Below, in pieces: positions 1 to 6,590 of a DNA stretch of 6,915 nt. Made by a program: the position numbers and the translations under genes. This DNA is from a bacterium (GTDB lineage Bacteria > Ratteibacteria > UBA8468 > B48-G9 > DTJG01): positions 1 to 6,915 of the forward strand of contig JAOAAW010000046.1 in assembly GCA_026418655.1 (NCBI GenBank), given 5' to 3'. The notes under the pieces are model-generated. The model made no database searches and was not told the DNA's origin. It saw nothing but the letters and a program-made list of their open reading frames with translations. Numbering within the stretch: the first letter of the stretch is position 1; each line of letters begins with the position of its first letter.

Positions 1-1095
1 AATTTCACTTGCTCTGTCAGGTATATTTCTCTGTTCGCCACTAATGCGCCAGGAAGGTGGAGTATCAACATCCTTTATGTCTTCAAAAAATCCAGCATCT
101 TCCCTCTTTCTCTGTGTAATTTTCTTTACACTTTCTTTTCCTGGTTCAATTCCTGTCGCAATTAGAGTAACCTTTACTTCGTCATTCATTTTTTCGTCTA
201 TACTTAAACCAAAGGCAACCTGCTGTATCTGTGCGACATCATTAATATGGTTCATTGCTTCCACAACATCCTGAAGAGAAAGGTCAGGACTTCCAATAAT
301 ACTTACAAGAATATTTTTTGCTTCTTGAATTCCCTTTTCACCCAGAAGCGGATCATCCAGGGCTGATTTCAGTGCCTTCACTGTTTTTTTCTCTCCTTTC
401 GCAATGCCTGTTCCCACAATACCCCTGCCGCCATTTTGCAGAACTCTTTTTATGTCAGTAAAATCAAGGTCCATAATATGTGATGGCTTATTTATTAAGT
501 CTGCCACAGCAAATATTGACCTGCTGACAACCTCATCCACCCTTGCAAATGCCTGTTTGATGGGTGTATCCCTTTCAACAATTTCATTAAGTCTCTCATT
601 GCTTATTGCAATCAGTGTATCAACATTTGCCTTTAAATTGGCAAGTCCAATTTCAGCTTGCTTATCCCTTTTTTCCCATTTAAAGGGAAGGGTTACAGTT
701 GCTATAACCAAAGCACCCATATCCTTTGCAATCTTTGCAACAACCGGAGAAGCACCTGTACCAGTACCACCTCCAAGACCTGCAATGATGAACACAATGT
801 GCGTATTTTTTAACACCTCCTTTATTTTTTCCTGGTCTTCGTTTGCTGCATATTTTCCCTTTTCAGGATCAGAACCTGCCCCACCGATACCCTGCGTGAT
901 TTTTTCACCTATCTGAACCTTCAAAGAAACAGGACAATGCTGAAGTGCTTGAACATCTGTATCTATTGCAATTGTATCAATCCCTTCAAAGCCTGGAGCA
1001 ATTCTACCCACAATTTTACCACCACCGCCTCCAATTCCGACTGCCTTAATTTTGATTGGAGTAATTTTCGTTTCTTCAAGAATAAAGTTTGCCAT
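1..1095 (-). CDS. ftsZ: Cell division protein FtsZ, C-terminus cut by window edge
   Basis: Tubulin-like GTPase that polymerises into the cytoplasmic Z ring and recruits the divisome. The minus-strand frame is open from ATG at 1095 to base 1, giving 365 codons with no stop, so the end lies outside the window. Visible motifs are the N-terminal glycine loop GIGGGGG (residues 20-26), the tubulin signature GGGTGTG (108-114), a TLPFKWEKR segment (135-143) matching the usual TKPF..E..R, ISNERL (164-169) with the guanine-site Asn, a T7-loop region (205-215) and the MNDEVKVTLIATG strand (303-315). The identity is firm. Several normally invariant residues differ: K27 for Asn in GGGGGN, D45 for Asn in NTD, VDE (186-188) for AND, and D209 for the T7-loop Asn. 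A DVDTPPSWR segment (342-350) resembles the C-terminal DIPxFLR peptide. The gene starts 3 bases after ftsA. A run of six G at 1107-1112 is the only SD-like stretch and lies rather far upstream. Confidence 0.96.
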   Translation of the reverse strand, partial: MANFILEETKITPIKIKAVGIGGGGGKIVGRIAPGFEGIDTIAIDTDVQALQHCPVSLKVQIGEKITQGIGGAGSDPEKGKYAANEDQEKIKEVLKNTHIVFIIAGLGGGTGTGASPVVAKIAKDMGALVIATVTLPFKWEKRDKQAEIGLANLKANVDTLIAISNERLNEIVERDTPIKQAFARVDEVVSRSIFAVADLINKPSHIMDLDFTDIKRVLQNGGRGIVGTGIAKGEKKTVKALKSALDDPLLGEKGIQEAKNILVSIIGSPDLSLQDVVEAMNHINDVAQIQQVAFGLSIDEKMNDEVKVTLIATGIEPGKESVKKITQRKREDAGFFEDIKDVDTPPSWRISGEQRNIPDRASEI

Positions 1096-1098
1096 GGT

Positions 1099-2382
1099 TT
1101 ACCATTCCCCCCATATTTTTCCAAGAGATTTTCTAGTTTTTTCCTTCAATTCTCTTATTTTTTTAACCCAATCAGGTACAGGCAATTGCTGTTTTTCAAG
1201 TTCTTTCTTTCTCAATAATAATGTTCCAACAACTGCAGAAAAACATGGATACTGGTATGAAGGAATAAGTCCGTTAATTCCTTTGGGTATGCCTATTCTT
1301 GCAGGTTTTTCGAAAATTCCAGAAACACATTCAACCAACCCTTTAAGTTGCGCTGCACCTCCGGTCAGGACAATTCCTGCACCAATCCTTGGTGTTTTTT
1401 TCAATTTTTTCATTTCGTCCTCTATAATCTTTTTAACCCAGTTTTTCATAATATCTTCAACCCTCTCATAAACAAATTTTGATATTTTGTCTGCACCAAC
1501 ATTAACCTTAGAACCACTACCCACAAGCCTTAACTCAACCCTTTTTGCAAGTTCCGGTGATTTCTGGGCTATCAATGAAGGATAGTTGCACCAGCCATAC
1601 TGCTTCTTGATTTCACTGGCAGTTTCCATGGAAATGTTGAATATTCTGGCAAGATCCCTGTCTATATATTCCCCGCCGCATCTGACAGAATATGTTCCAT
1701 AAAGATTGCCATCCCAATATACTAGAAAATCTGTTGTTCCTTTTCCAAAGTCAATCACCACAACACCAGATTGTTTTTCCTCTTCTGAAAGAAGTACCTC
1801 TGCAGAAGCCCAGGAATGCGGATACACGCAGTCGACCGCAGAACCAGCATTTTTAATACATTGAAAGATATTTTCAAGGGGATTATCGAGAACAACACAC
1901 ACATGAACAAGCGCACCAAGGGAACTGCCAAACATTCCCTTTGGATTTTTTTTAACCGTCGTTTCATCATCTATAACATATTCCTGCGCAAGAAGTTTGA
2001 ATATATGAGATTCAGGTAGAACCTTGCTTTCATTTTTGACATTTTTCAGCAGATTGTCTATATCGAGTTCAGTAATTCTTCTTTTCGGGCTTTCAAGGTC
2101 AAGTTTATGAAATGAAGTCCATCCCCTTACAAAACCGCCGCCAATGCTTATATTAACCAGTGGTAATCCGATATTTGTCTGCTGTTCAAGTTCTGATAAA
2201 ACGCGTTTTATATACTCAGTGCAACCTTCAATATCAATAACTCGGCCCTTCTGCACTATCTCTTCTTCATATTCTATATGTTCTGCTCCGATGATTTCAA
2301 ACATATCATCGTTAACAATTGCCACCATCCCAGCGATCTTCTGCGTACCTATATCAAGAGAAACAATTGTTTCATTGTTCAT
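1099..2382 (-). CDS. ftsA: Cell division protein FtsA, actin-like Z-ring membrane tether
   Basis: Actin-fold ATPase that anchors FtsZ filaments to the inner membrane. It has 427 residues, close to the family norm. Phosphate-1 motif LDIGTQKIAG is at residues 9-18, phosphate-2 motif VIDFGKGTTDF at 209-219, and the adenosine motif GIVLTGGAAQLKG at 336-348. The inserted 1C (SHS2) subdomain should fall around 80-160. After FSAVVGTLLL (381-390) comes a charged linker and a basic amphipathic tail ending KSLGKIWGEW, as expected for the FtsA membrane-targeting helix. The ATG at 2382 overlaps the ftsQ stop by 11 bases, and ftsZ begins 3 bases past the FtsA stop, the usual ftsA-ftsZ pairing. No strong SD is seen, so coupling to ftsQ translation is likely. 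An MreB or other actin homologue is unlikely given the 1C region, tail and neighbours. Confidence 0.95.
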   Translation of the reverse strand: MNNETIVSLDIGTQKIAGMVAIVNDDMFEIIGAEHIEYEEEIVQKGRVIDIEGCTEYIKRVLSELEQQTNIGLPLVNISIGGGFVRGWTSFHKLDLESPKRRITELDIDNLLKNVKNESKVLPESHIFKLLAQEYVIDDETTVKKNPKGMFGSSLGALVHVCVVLDNPLENIFQCIKNAGSAVDCVYPHSWASAEVLLSEEEKQSGVVVIDFGKGTTDFLVYWDGNLYGTYSVRCGGEYIDRDLARIFNISMETASEIKKQYGWCNYPSLIAQKSPELAKRVELRLVGSGSKVNVGADKISKFVYERVEDIMKNWVKKIIEDEMKKLKKTPRIGAGIVLTGGAAQLKGLVECVSGIFEKPARIGIPKGINGLIPSYQYPCFSAVVGTLLLRKKELEKQQLPVPDWVKKIRELKEKTRKSLGKIWGEW

Positions 2383-3136
2383 GGTTCTCAGCTATCTTCT
2401 CCTTAACGTATGGTTCCTTAAATCTCACATCAATATATTCAAAAGGAAAATTATTTTTTCCGCAACTGTAAAGAACTTTTTTCGCAACTTCAAGCTGTTT
2501 GTTTATTTCTTCCTTATAGATGTATATGGTTCTATCTCCGGATTTAAGCTCAATCTTGTCAAGGTCTTTAAGAGAAACTGAATCTATTCTAAAAAGATTA
2601 CCGACCCCGTAATAATTATACCATTGTTCAATGTCTTTTAAAATCTCTACTTTATCCTTTTCGGTTGACTTTTTACCTACTGTTTCAATTTTTATTCCCT
2701 CCACAATCCAACCATTGAAATTTTCATCGAACGGAAGAAAATATCCGTTTCTATCCATAATTGCAGAAGAATTTCCATCCACAATCACCACCCATGGACT
2801 TCTTATTTTTACCTTTATCACCAGTGTATCTGGAAGATGTTTTTCAATCCTACAGTCATCAACAAAATAAATCTGTTTGAGTTTGGAATAAATTTCTGCC
2901 ATATCAATGGAAAACAAACTGATACCCTCTGGTATGGAAAGGTATTCTCTAAGAAAGGAACCATAATTGGAAGGTTCAATTATAACATTCTTAAGTGAAA
3001 ACAAGGAAATATTCACAAATAGACGTGGAAGAAGAATTCTGGCAGATATAATCAAACAGATGATAATCAACAAGAGGAAAATGTATAACCACTTTTTTAT
3101 CCTTTTTTTCTTTTCTTCAATCAGTTTTTCGCGCAT
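2372..3136 (-). CDS. ftsQ: Cell division protein FtsQ/DivIB (POTRA domain)
   Basis: Bitopic divisome protein that links early cytoplasmic division proteins to the periplasmic FtsB/FtsL and FtsW/FtsI complex. It has 254 residues. A basic cytoplasmic head (EKKKRIKKW) precedes one hydrophobic segment at about 16-36. A POTRA-like domain follows at about 45-113 (FSLKNVIIE to LPDTLVIKVKIRSPW), then the FtsQ beta domain with the typical MDRNGYFLP (127-135) and, near the end, FEYIDVRFKEPYVKE (232-246), matching the family's iDlRy...v.vk ending. Overall similarity to well-known FtsQ proteins is low, as is normal for this family, so position between ddl and ftsA supports the call. ATG at 3136 lies inside the end of ddl (16-base overlap), and the stop overlaps ftsA by 11 bases. 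No clear SD is visible. Confidence 0.9.
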   Translation of the reverse strand: MREKLIEEKKKRIKKWLYIFLLLIIICLIISARILLPRLFVNISLFSLKNVIIEPSNYGSFLREYLSIPEGISLFSIDMAEIYSKLKQIYFVDDCRIEKHLPDTLVIKVKIRSPWVVIVDGNSSAIMDRNGYFLPFDENFNGWIVEGIKIETVGKKSTEKDKVEILKDIEQWYNYYGVGNLFRIDSVSLKDLDKIELKSGDRTIYIYKEEINKQLEVAKKVLYSCGKNNFPFEYIDVRFKEPYVKEKIAENHEQ

Positions 3137-4032
3137 CTTTCAAGCCCTAACTCAATAAGTTTTTCACATAAGCTTTCAAAAGAAATGCCAGCATGCTTTG
3201 CCGCATCAGGCAATAAACTCAAGGGAGTAAGCCCTGGAACTGTATTAACATCGAGAATAAACATTCTTCCATCTTCTTGAATAATAATCTCCATTCTCGC
3301 GCATCCACAACATCCAAGGACCTTATAAGTCTTTATCGCGTATTCCTGAGCCACATCTAGGAAGTTCTGTTCAATTTCAGGTGGAATAATGTGTTGACTT
3401 CCGCCTTTTTTATATTTTGCTGTATAATCATAAAGCTTTCTTTCAGTTCTTATCTCAATAGGTGGAAGGACCTGTAATTTTTCGTTTCCAATAATGCCAA
3501 TGGTTATTTCTTTTCCCTTTATAAATTTTTCTATAAAAACCTCACTGTCAAGCTCGAATGCCCTGCGAAGTCCTGTTTTCAATTGGGATGGATTTTCAAT
3601 AATTGATATTCCAAGGGTTGAGCCAAGACTTGCTGGTTTTACAACGCACGGAAAGCCAAAAGGTACTTCTGGAGCATCTTTTTTACTGGCAATGATAAAC
3701 TCAGGCGTTGGTATATTATGGAAAATGAGAATTTTCTTCATAACAATTTTGTTCATACAGATAGCGCTTGCACAAACACCAGAACCAGTATATGGAATCT
3801 TGAGTGTTTCAAGAAACCCCTGAATGGTTCCGTTTTCGCCTTTACCACCATGGAGCGCGATAAAAACACAATCGGGTCTGATTTTGATAAGTTTGTTAAA
3901 AAAACCCTTACTTGCAGGGTCAACCCTGAATACCCTGTGCTTTTTTGACAGCGCCTTCGCTACTGATTTACCTGAAACGAGCGATACTTCTCTTTCGGGG
4001 CTATCCCCACCGCATAACACGACTATTTTCAA
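3121..4032 (-). CDS. ddl: D-alanine--D-alanine ligase
   Basis: Cytoplasmic ATP-grasp ligase that joins two D-alanines for the MurF step of peptidoglycan precursor synthesis. It has 303 residues, near the length of E. coli DdlB. N-terminal GGDSPEREVSLVSG (8-21) contains the substrate Glu (E15). ALHGGKGENG (59-68), VVKPASLGSTLG (130-141) and FIEKFIKGKEIT (166-177) are ATP-grasp and central motifs. YDYTAKY (201-207) carries the omega-loop Tyr typical of D-Ala-D-Ala rather than VanA-type D-Ala-D-Lac enzymes. C-terminal ARMEIII (245-251) and LDVNTVPGLTPLSL (260-273) hold the metal site, with E248, D261 and N263 where DdlB has D257, E270 and N272. The start is TTG, overlapping the murB TGA as TTGA, with a strong GGGAGG SD a few bases upstream; this favours the TTG over any later start. 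The end overlaps ftsQ by 16 bases. Confidence 0.95.
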   Translation of the reverse strand: MKIVVLCGGDSPEREVSLVSGKSVAKALSKKHRVFRVDPASKGFFNKLIKIRPDCVFIALHGGKGENGTIQGFLETLKIPYTGSGVCASAICMNKIVMKKILIFHNIPTPEFIIASKKDAPEVPFGFPCVVKPASLGSTLGISIIENPSQLKTGLRRAFELDSEVFIEKFIKGKEITIGIIGNEKLQVLPPIEIRTERKLYDYTAKYKKGGSQHIIPPEIEQNFLDVAQEYAIKTYKVLGCCGCARMEIIIQEDGRMFILDVNTVPGLTPLSLLPDAAKHAGISFESLCEKLIELGLERCAKN

Positions 4033-4937
4033 GGAAACCTCCCAAGCAACTCAATCTCTGGTTCAAGCGTTATATTATACCTGTTAATTATTGTTTTCTG
4101 AATGTATTTCATCAGATTAAAAACATCTGTTGAAGTTGCGTTACCTGTGTTTACAATAAAATTTGCATGTTTTTCTGAAACCATGGCACCGCCTACTTTA
4201 AATCCTTTCAAACCTGCCTGGTCTATGAGTTTACCTGCAAAAAAACCAGGAGGGTTTTTAAACACAGAACCAGCAGAGGGAAATACAAGCGGCTGGGTTT
4301 CTTTTCTCTTCTTCATGATAAGGGCGATTTTTTTCTTTATCTGGTCAGGATCACCCTTTTCTCCAATCAAAACGGTTGAAAAAACAAAAAAAGATTTTTC
4401 CCTCAGACCTGAATACCTGTAATCCCAGATTATTTCATTCTTTCCCTTTCTCTGCCACAATCCGTTTTTGTCCATGTATTCAACAAAAAGGACGACCTGA
4501 GAAATACTTTTTTCCTTTATTCCTGCATTATTTATCAGCGCACCACCAATCGTTCCAGGAATTCCAGCAAGAAACTCAAAACCACTGATGTCTTTTTTTA
4601 TACAAAATTTTATAAGTGTGGAAAGTTTTGTGCCAGCAAGTACCGACAATTCTTTTTCACTGCGGCTAATCCCTGAAATCTTTTTTGTGATCGCCATAAT
4701 TCCGTCAAAGCCATCATCACTTATCAAAAGATTGGAACCGCAACCTATGAACCTGACAGACACACCCTCTTTTGAAAGATTAAAAAGGAACTCAATATGT
4801 TTTTTCTCTGACGGGAACACAACAGCAGCAAGTTCTCCACCTGTTTTGAAACTCGTAAAATTTTTTGCTGAAACATTAAAAACAACACAATCCTTGCCAA
4901 AAGTGTTCAACAGTAAATCTTTGATACGATCATTCAT
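4029..4937 (-). CDS. murB: UDP-N-acetylenolpyruvoylglucosamine reductase MurB
   Basis: FAD enzyme that uses NADPH to reduce UDP-GlcNAc-enolpyruvate to UDP-MurNAc, the second committed step of peptidoglycan synthesis. It has 302 residues, typical of the shorter type II MurB. FAD-binding segments are FKTGG (30-34), IGCGSNLLISD (64-74) and GIPGTIGGALINNAG (125-139). YRYSGLR (173-179) holds the conserved active-site Arg. SAGSVFKNP (221-229) has the proton-donor Ser (S224). The end LEPEIELLG (291-299) has the catalytic Glu (E294), though the Arg usually found two residues later (EVR) is Glu here. The ATG at 4937 overlaps the truA stop by 8 bases, with an AAGGGA SD at 4946-4951. The stop overlaps the ddl start. 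Sitting directly before ddl, it supplies the same precursor pathway. Confidence 0.95.
   Translation of the reverse strand: MNDRIKDLLLNTFGKDCVVFNVSAKNFTSFKTGGELAAVVFPSEKKHIEFLFNLSKEGVSVRFIGCGSNLLISDDGFDGIMAITKKISGISRSEKELSVLAGTKLSTLIKFCIKKDISGFEFLAGIPGTIGGALINNAGIKEKSISQVVLFVEYMDKNGLWQRKGKNEIIWDYRYSGLREKSFFVFSTVLIGEKGDPDQIKKKIALIMKKRKETQPLVFPSAGSVFKNPPGFFAGKLIDQAGLKGFKVGGAMVSEKHANFIVNTGNATSTDVFNLMKYIQKTIINRYNITLEPEIELLGRFP
4038..4043 (-). promoter_or_regulatory. Strong SD that sets the TTG start of ddl
   Basis: GGGAGG on the minus strand ends 5 bases before the TTG at 4032-4030. It lies inside the end of murB. This is the clearest SD in the operon and is the reason for accepting the non-ATG start. 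Confidence 0.7.
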
Positions 4938-5694
4938 AAATTACATCCCTTAAATACAGCGCGTATGCTGGTGCAGTTGCTGAAGCAAGCCGCCTGTCTT
5001 TTGAAGCAATAATCTCTTTTACATATTCAGGTACAATTTTATTTTTTCCGACATCAACAAGTGTTCCAACAATGTTTCGCGCCATCTTATAAAGAAAACC
5101 TGTCCCGCATATCTCAATTACAAGAACTTTCACATCGGGATCAAAACAGAAATATTCCTTCCTAATCCTTATATATTCAATGGTTCTTACCGCGTCTTTA
5201 ACCTTTCTGCCTGATGCCTGAAAACAGGAAAAATCATGAGTACCGGTAATGAAAGACGCAGCGCGTTTCATTTTTACAATACTCAACCTTTCAGGGATGT
5301 ACCATGCCCTGTTAATCAAAAAAGGAGAATTGAAGTCAGTCAACAGATACCTATAAATTTTTTTCTTTGCTTCAAACCTGGGATGAAAGTTCTCATTTGC
5401 ATAAGAAACTTCCTTGACCCTGATTTTCCTATCCAATAAAGCATTCATTGCTTTTTTAATCTGTTCAGGAACAAGATTTGTTTGAACAGAAAATGCAATT
5501 ATGTGTCTTGTTGCATGAACCCCAGAATCTGTTCTTCCAGAGGACACAATTTTTACATTTTTTTGCAGGATTTGTGTAAGCGTATTCTCAATCTCCTGCT
5601 GGACAGTTTTTTTCCCTGGTTGTATCTGAAATCCTGAAAAATCAGAACCATCATAACTTATAATTGCCTTAAATTTCAATGATTTTTGTTTCAC
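4930..5694 (-). CDS. truA: tRNA pseudouridine(38-40) synthase TruA
   Basis: Isomerises uridines 38-40 in the anticodon arm of many tRNAs to pseudouridine. It is a stand-alone cytoplasmic enzyme with no cofactor. From the chosen start it has 254 residues, close to the family norm. AIISYDGSDFSGFQ (10-23) is the usual N-terminal strand, and SGRTDSGVHA (52-61) contains the catalytic Asp (D56). KKKIYRY carries the conserved Tyr, TGTHDFSCF and GTGFLYKMARNIVGTL are later family motifs, and the end APAYALYLRDVIY matches the typical APxxGLyLxxVxY. I prefer GTG at 5694, which overlaps the upstream TGA as GTGA, a classic coupling arrangement. The longer frame from ATG at 5745 adds 17 residues that resemble no TruA N-terminus. 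Neither start has a good SD. The stop overlaps murB by 8 bases. Confidence 0.93.
   Translation of the reverse strand: MKQKSLKFKAIISYDGSDFSGFQIQPGKKTVQQEIENTLTQILQKNVKIVSSGRTDSGVHATRHIIAFSVQTNLVPEQIKKAMNALLDRKIRVKEVSYANENFHPRFEAKKKIYRYLLTDFNSPFLINRAWYIPERLSIVKMKRAASFITGTHDFSCFQASGRKVKDAVRTIEYIRIRKEYFCFDPDVKVLVIEICGTGFLYKMARNIVGTLVDVGKNKIVPEYVKEIIASKDRRLASATAPAYALYLRDVIYE
4946..4951 (-). promoter_or_regulatory. SD of murB inside the truA end
   Basis: AAGGGA on the minus strand precedes the murB ATG at 4937 by 8 bases. It supports that ATG, which overlaps the truA stop codon. Confidence 0.55.
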
Positions 5695-6455
5695 GAGACA
5701 AGAGTAATTGTTGCATTGATATTTTTTTCTCTCAGATGTTGCCATAAATCTTTTATCATGCTTTCTGATTCAAAAATTCCCTCTTTCGGAATTTCTGAAT
5801 AAATTGTAAAGGTCAAACTCGTTTGAGAAACAGTGGTTAAACAGCATATATATCTGGCATTGTGGCTCTGAAAGACCTCCTTGATACTTTCTTCAACACC
5901 TTGAGCGCTGGAATCAACAACAATTTGCAGAGCAATCATATTTTTCCCATCCCTTGTTGAATTGTAGATAACCTGCCCCCAGGCACTTCGGTTTGGCACA
6001 AGAATTTTCCTATTGTCTTTTGCTTTTAATTCAATGTTTACAGGACTTATGTTGACAATCTCTCCTTCCACTCCACCAATCTTCACAAAATCACCGATCT
6101 TAAATGGTCTGTACATAAAAATCATCAACCCTGCTGCAAAATCTGCGACTGTTTCACGAACACCAAAACCCACAATAAGTCCACCTGCTCCAATACCAGC
6201 AAGAAACGGTGTGATATTGAGTCCTAACGTTGAAAGCGAAACTATTATCGCCAGAACAAATACTGCTATATACACCAATCTTCCAATATATTTTCTCGCC
6301 AGAGGGTCAATTTTAGAATTTTTTGAAATTCTGAGATAAAAATTGTTCCATAACCTACCGAGAAGCCAGCCAGCAACAATAATAGCCAGAGCAATCGGAA
6401 TTCTTGGAAGATACTGAAAAAACTTATTAAGATAATCGGCGCAAATCTTTTCCAT
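5691..6455 (-). CDS. MscS-family small-conductance mechanosensitive channel
   Basis: Inner-membrane channel of the MscS family, expected to open on membrane tension and release solutes during hypo-osmotic shock. It has 254 residues from ATG at 6455. Hydrophobic segments at about 17-35 and 57-77 are TM1 and TM2. The long Gly/Ala-rich TM3 (about 80-113, LAGIGAGGLIVGFGVRETV) lines the pore, followed by the signature AAGLMIFMYRPFKIGDFVKIGGVEGEIVNI (107-136). A beta domain has ILVPNRSAWGQVIYN (151-165), matching the family's vPNg.i....i.N. An alpha/beta C-terminal domain ends at ITLVS, shorter than E. coli MscS (286 residues) and without its FPYPQ end. An in-frame TTG at 6491 would add 12 residues, but those bases form a -35 and -10 promoter. 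The stop overlaps truA by 4 bases. It is the first gene of the run. The exact paralogue type and conductance cannot be told. Confidence 0.9.
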   Translation of the reverse strand: MEKICADYLNKFFQYLPRIPIALAIIVAGWLLGRLWNNFYLRISKNSKIDPLARKYIGRLVYIAVFVLAIIVSLSTLGLNITPFLAGIGAGGLIVGFGVRETVADFAAGLMIFMYRPFKIGDFVKIGGVEGEIVNISPVNIELKAKDNRKILVPNRSAWGQVIYNSTRDGKNMIALQIVVDSSAQGVEESIKEVFQSHNARYICCLTTVSQTSLTFTIYSEIPKEGIFESESMIKDLWQHLREKNINATITLVS

Positions 6456-6462
6456 AGAGTAA

Positions 6463-6491
6463 ATAATAATTCTAACAAAACTCAAAGTCAA
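6463..6491 (-). promoter_or_regulatory. Probable sigma70-type promoter of the mscS-truA-murB-ddl-ftsQAZ run
   Basis: TTGACT (6486-6491) and TATTAT (6463-6468) are separated by exactly 17 bases on the minus strand, each one mismatch from consensus. The -10 ends 7 bases before the mscS ATG, so transcription would begin at or next to the start codon. No SD precedes that ATG, which fits a leaderless message. Since all following genes abut or overlap, this is the best candidate promoter for the whole run, although internal promoters cannot be excluded. Confidence 0.6.
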
Positions 6492-6514
6492 TTAAAAAAA
6501 CTTTATCTACTTAT

Positions 6515-6543
6515 TTCAAAAACCCGGTAAATCCTGTTATAAT
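6515..6543 (+). promoter_or_regulatory. Promoter of the tRNA-Ser fragment
   Basis: TATAAT (6538-6543) is a perfect -10 box preceded by TGT, an extended -10. Seventeen bases upstream lies TTCAAA (6515-6520), a 4-of-6 match to the -35. The tRNA-like sequence begins 7 bases after the -10, so transcription would start about at the mature 5' end with almost no leader. The promoter fires away from the mscS operon promoter; the two -35 boxes are 23 bases apart. Confidence 0.6.
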
Positions 6544-6550
6544 ATTTTTA

Positions 6551-6590
6551 GGAGGGTTAGCCTAACGGTAAGGCAGTGGACTTGAAAACC
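6551..6590 (+). tRNA. 5' half of a tRNA-Ser(UGA) gene, interrupted in the anticodon arm
   Basis: The bases fit a tRNA 5' half: acceptor strand GGAGGGT (6551-6557), TA at positions 8-9, D-stem GCCT/AGGC (6560-6563 with 6571-6574) around loop AACGGTA, then anticodon stem GTGGA and loop CTTGAAA (6581-6587). The anticodon TGA reads serine codon UCA. A good promoter sits just upstream. The 3' side of the anticodon stem is wrong: ACCGA gives only three pairs with GTGGA. No T-arm consensus or 3' acceptor strand ACCCTCC follows anywhere up to base 6915. It is therefore a truncated or interrupted gene, not a working tRNA as seen here. An insertion at the anticodon loop is the simplest reading. An intron or an old decayed copy are alternatives. 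The short D-arm is also seen in other tRNA types, so serine rests on the anticodon. Confidence 0.55.

Noticed and set aside
404..916. Long plus-strand open frame opposite ftsZ
   Set aside because: It lies wholly antisense to a clear ftsZ frame and its protein is low-complexity with no known motif. The same applies to the other plus-strand frames opposite ftsA, ftsQ, ddl, murB, truA and mscS.
5695..5745. ATG at 5745 as the start of truA
   Set aside because: It would give a 55-base overlap and a 17-residue extension unlike TruA. The GTG at 5694 overlaps the upstream stop by 4 bases. Not fully excluded, as neither has an SD.
6456..6491. TTG at 6491 as the start of the MscS-family gene
   Set aside because: The added 12 residues are made from a promoter (-35 and -10), no SD precedes the TTG, and the ATG at 6455 gives a normal MscS N-terminus.
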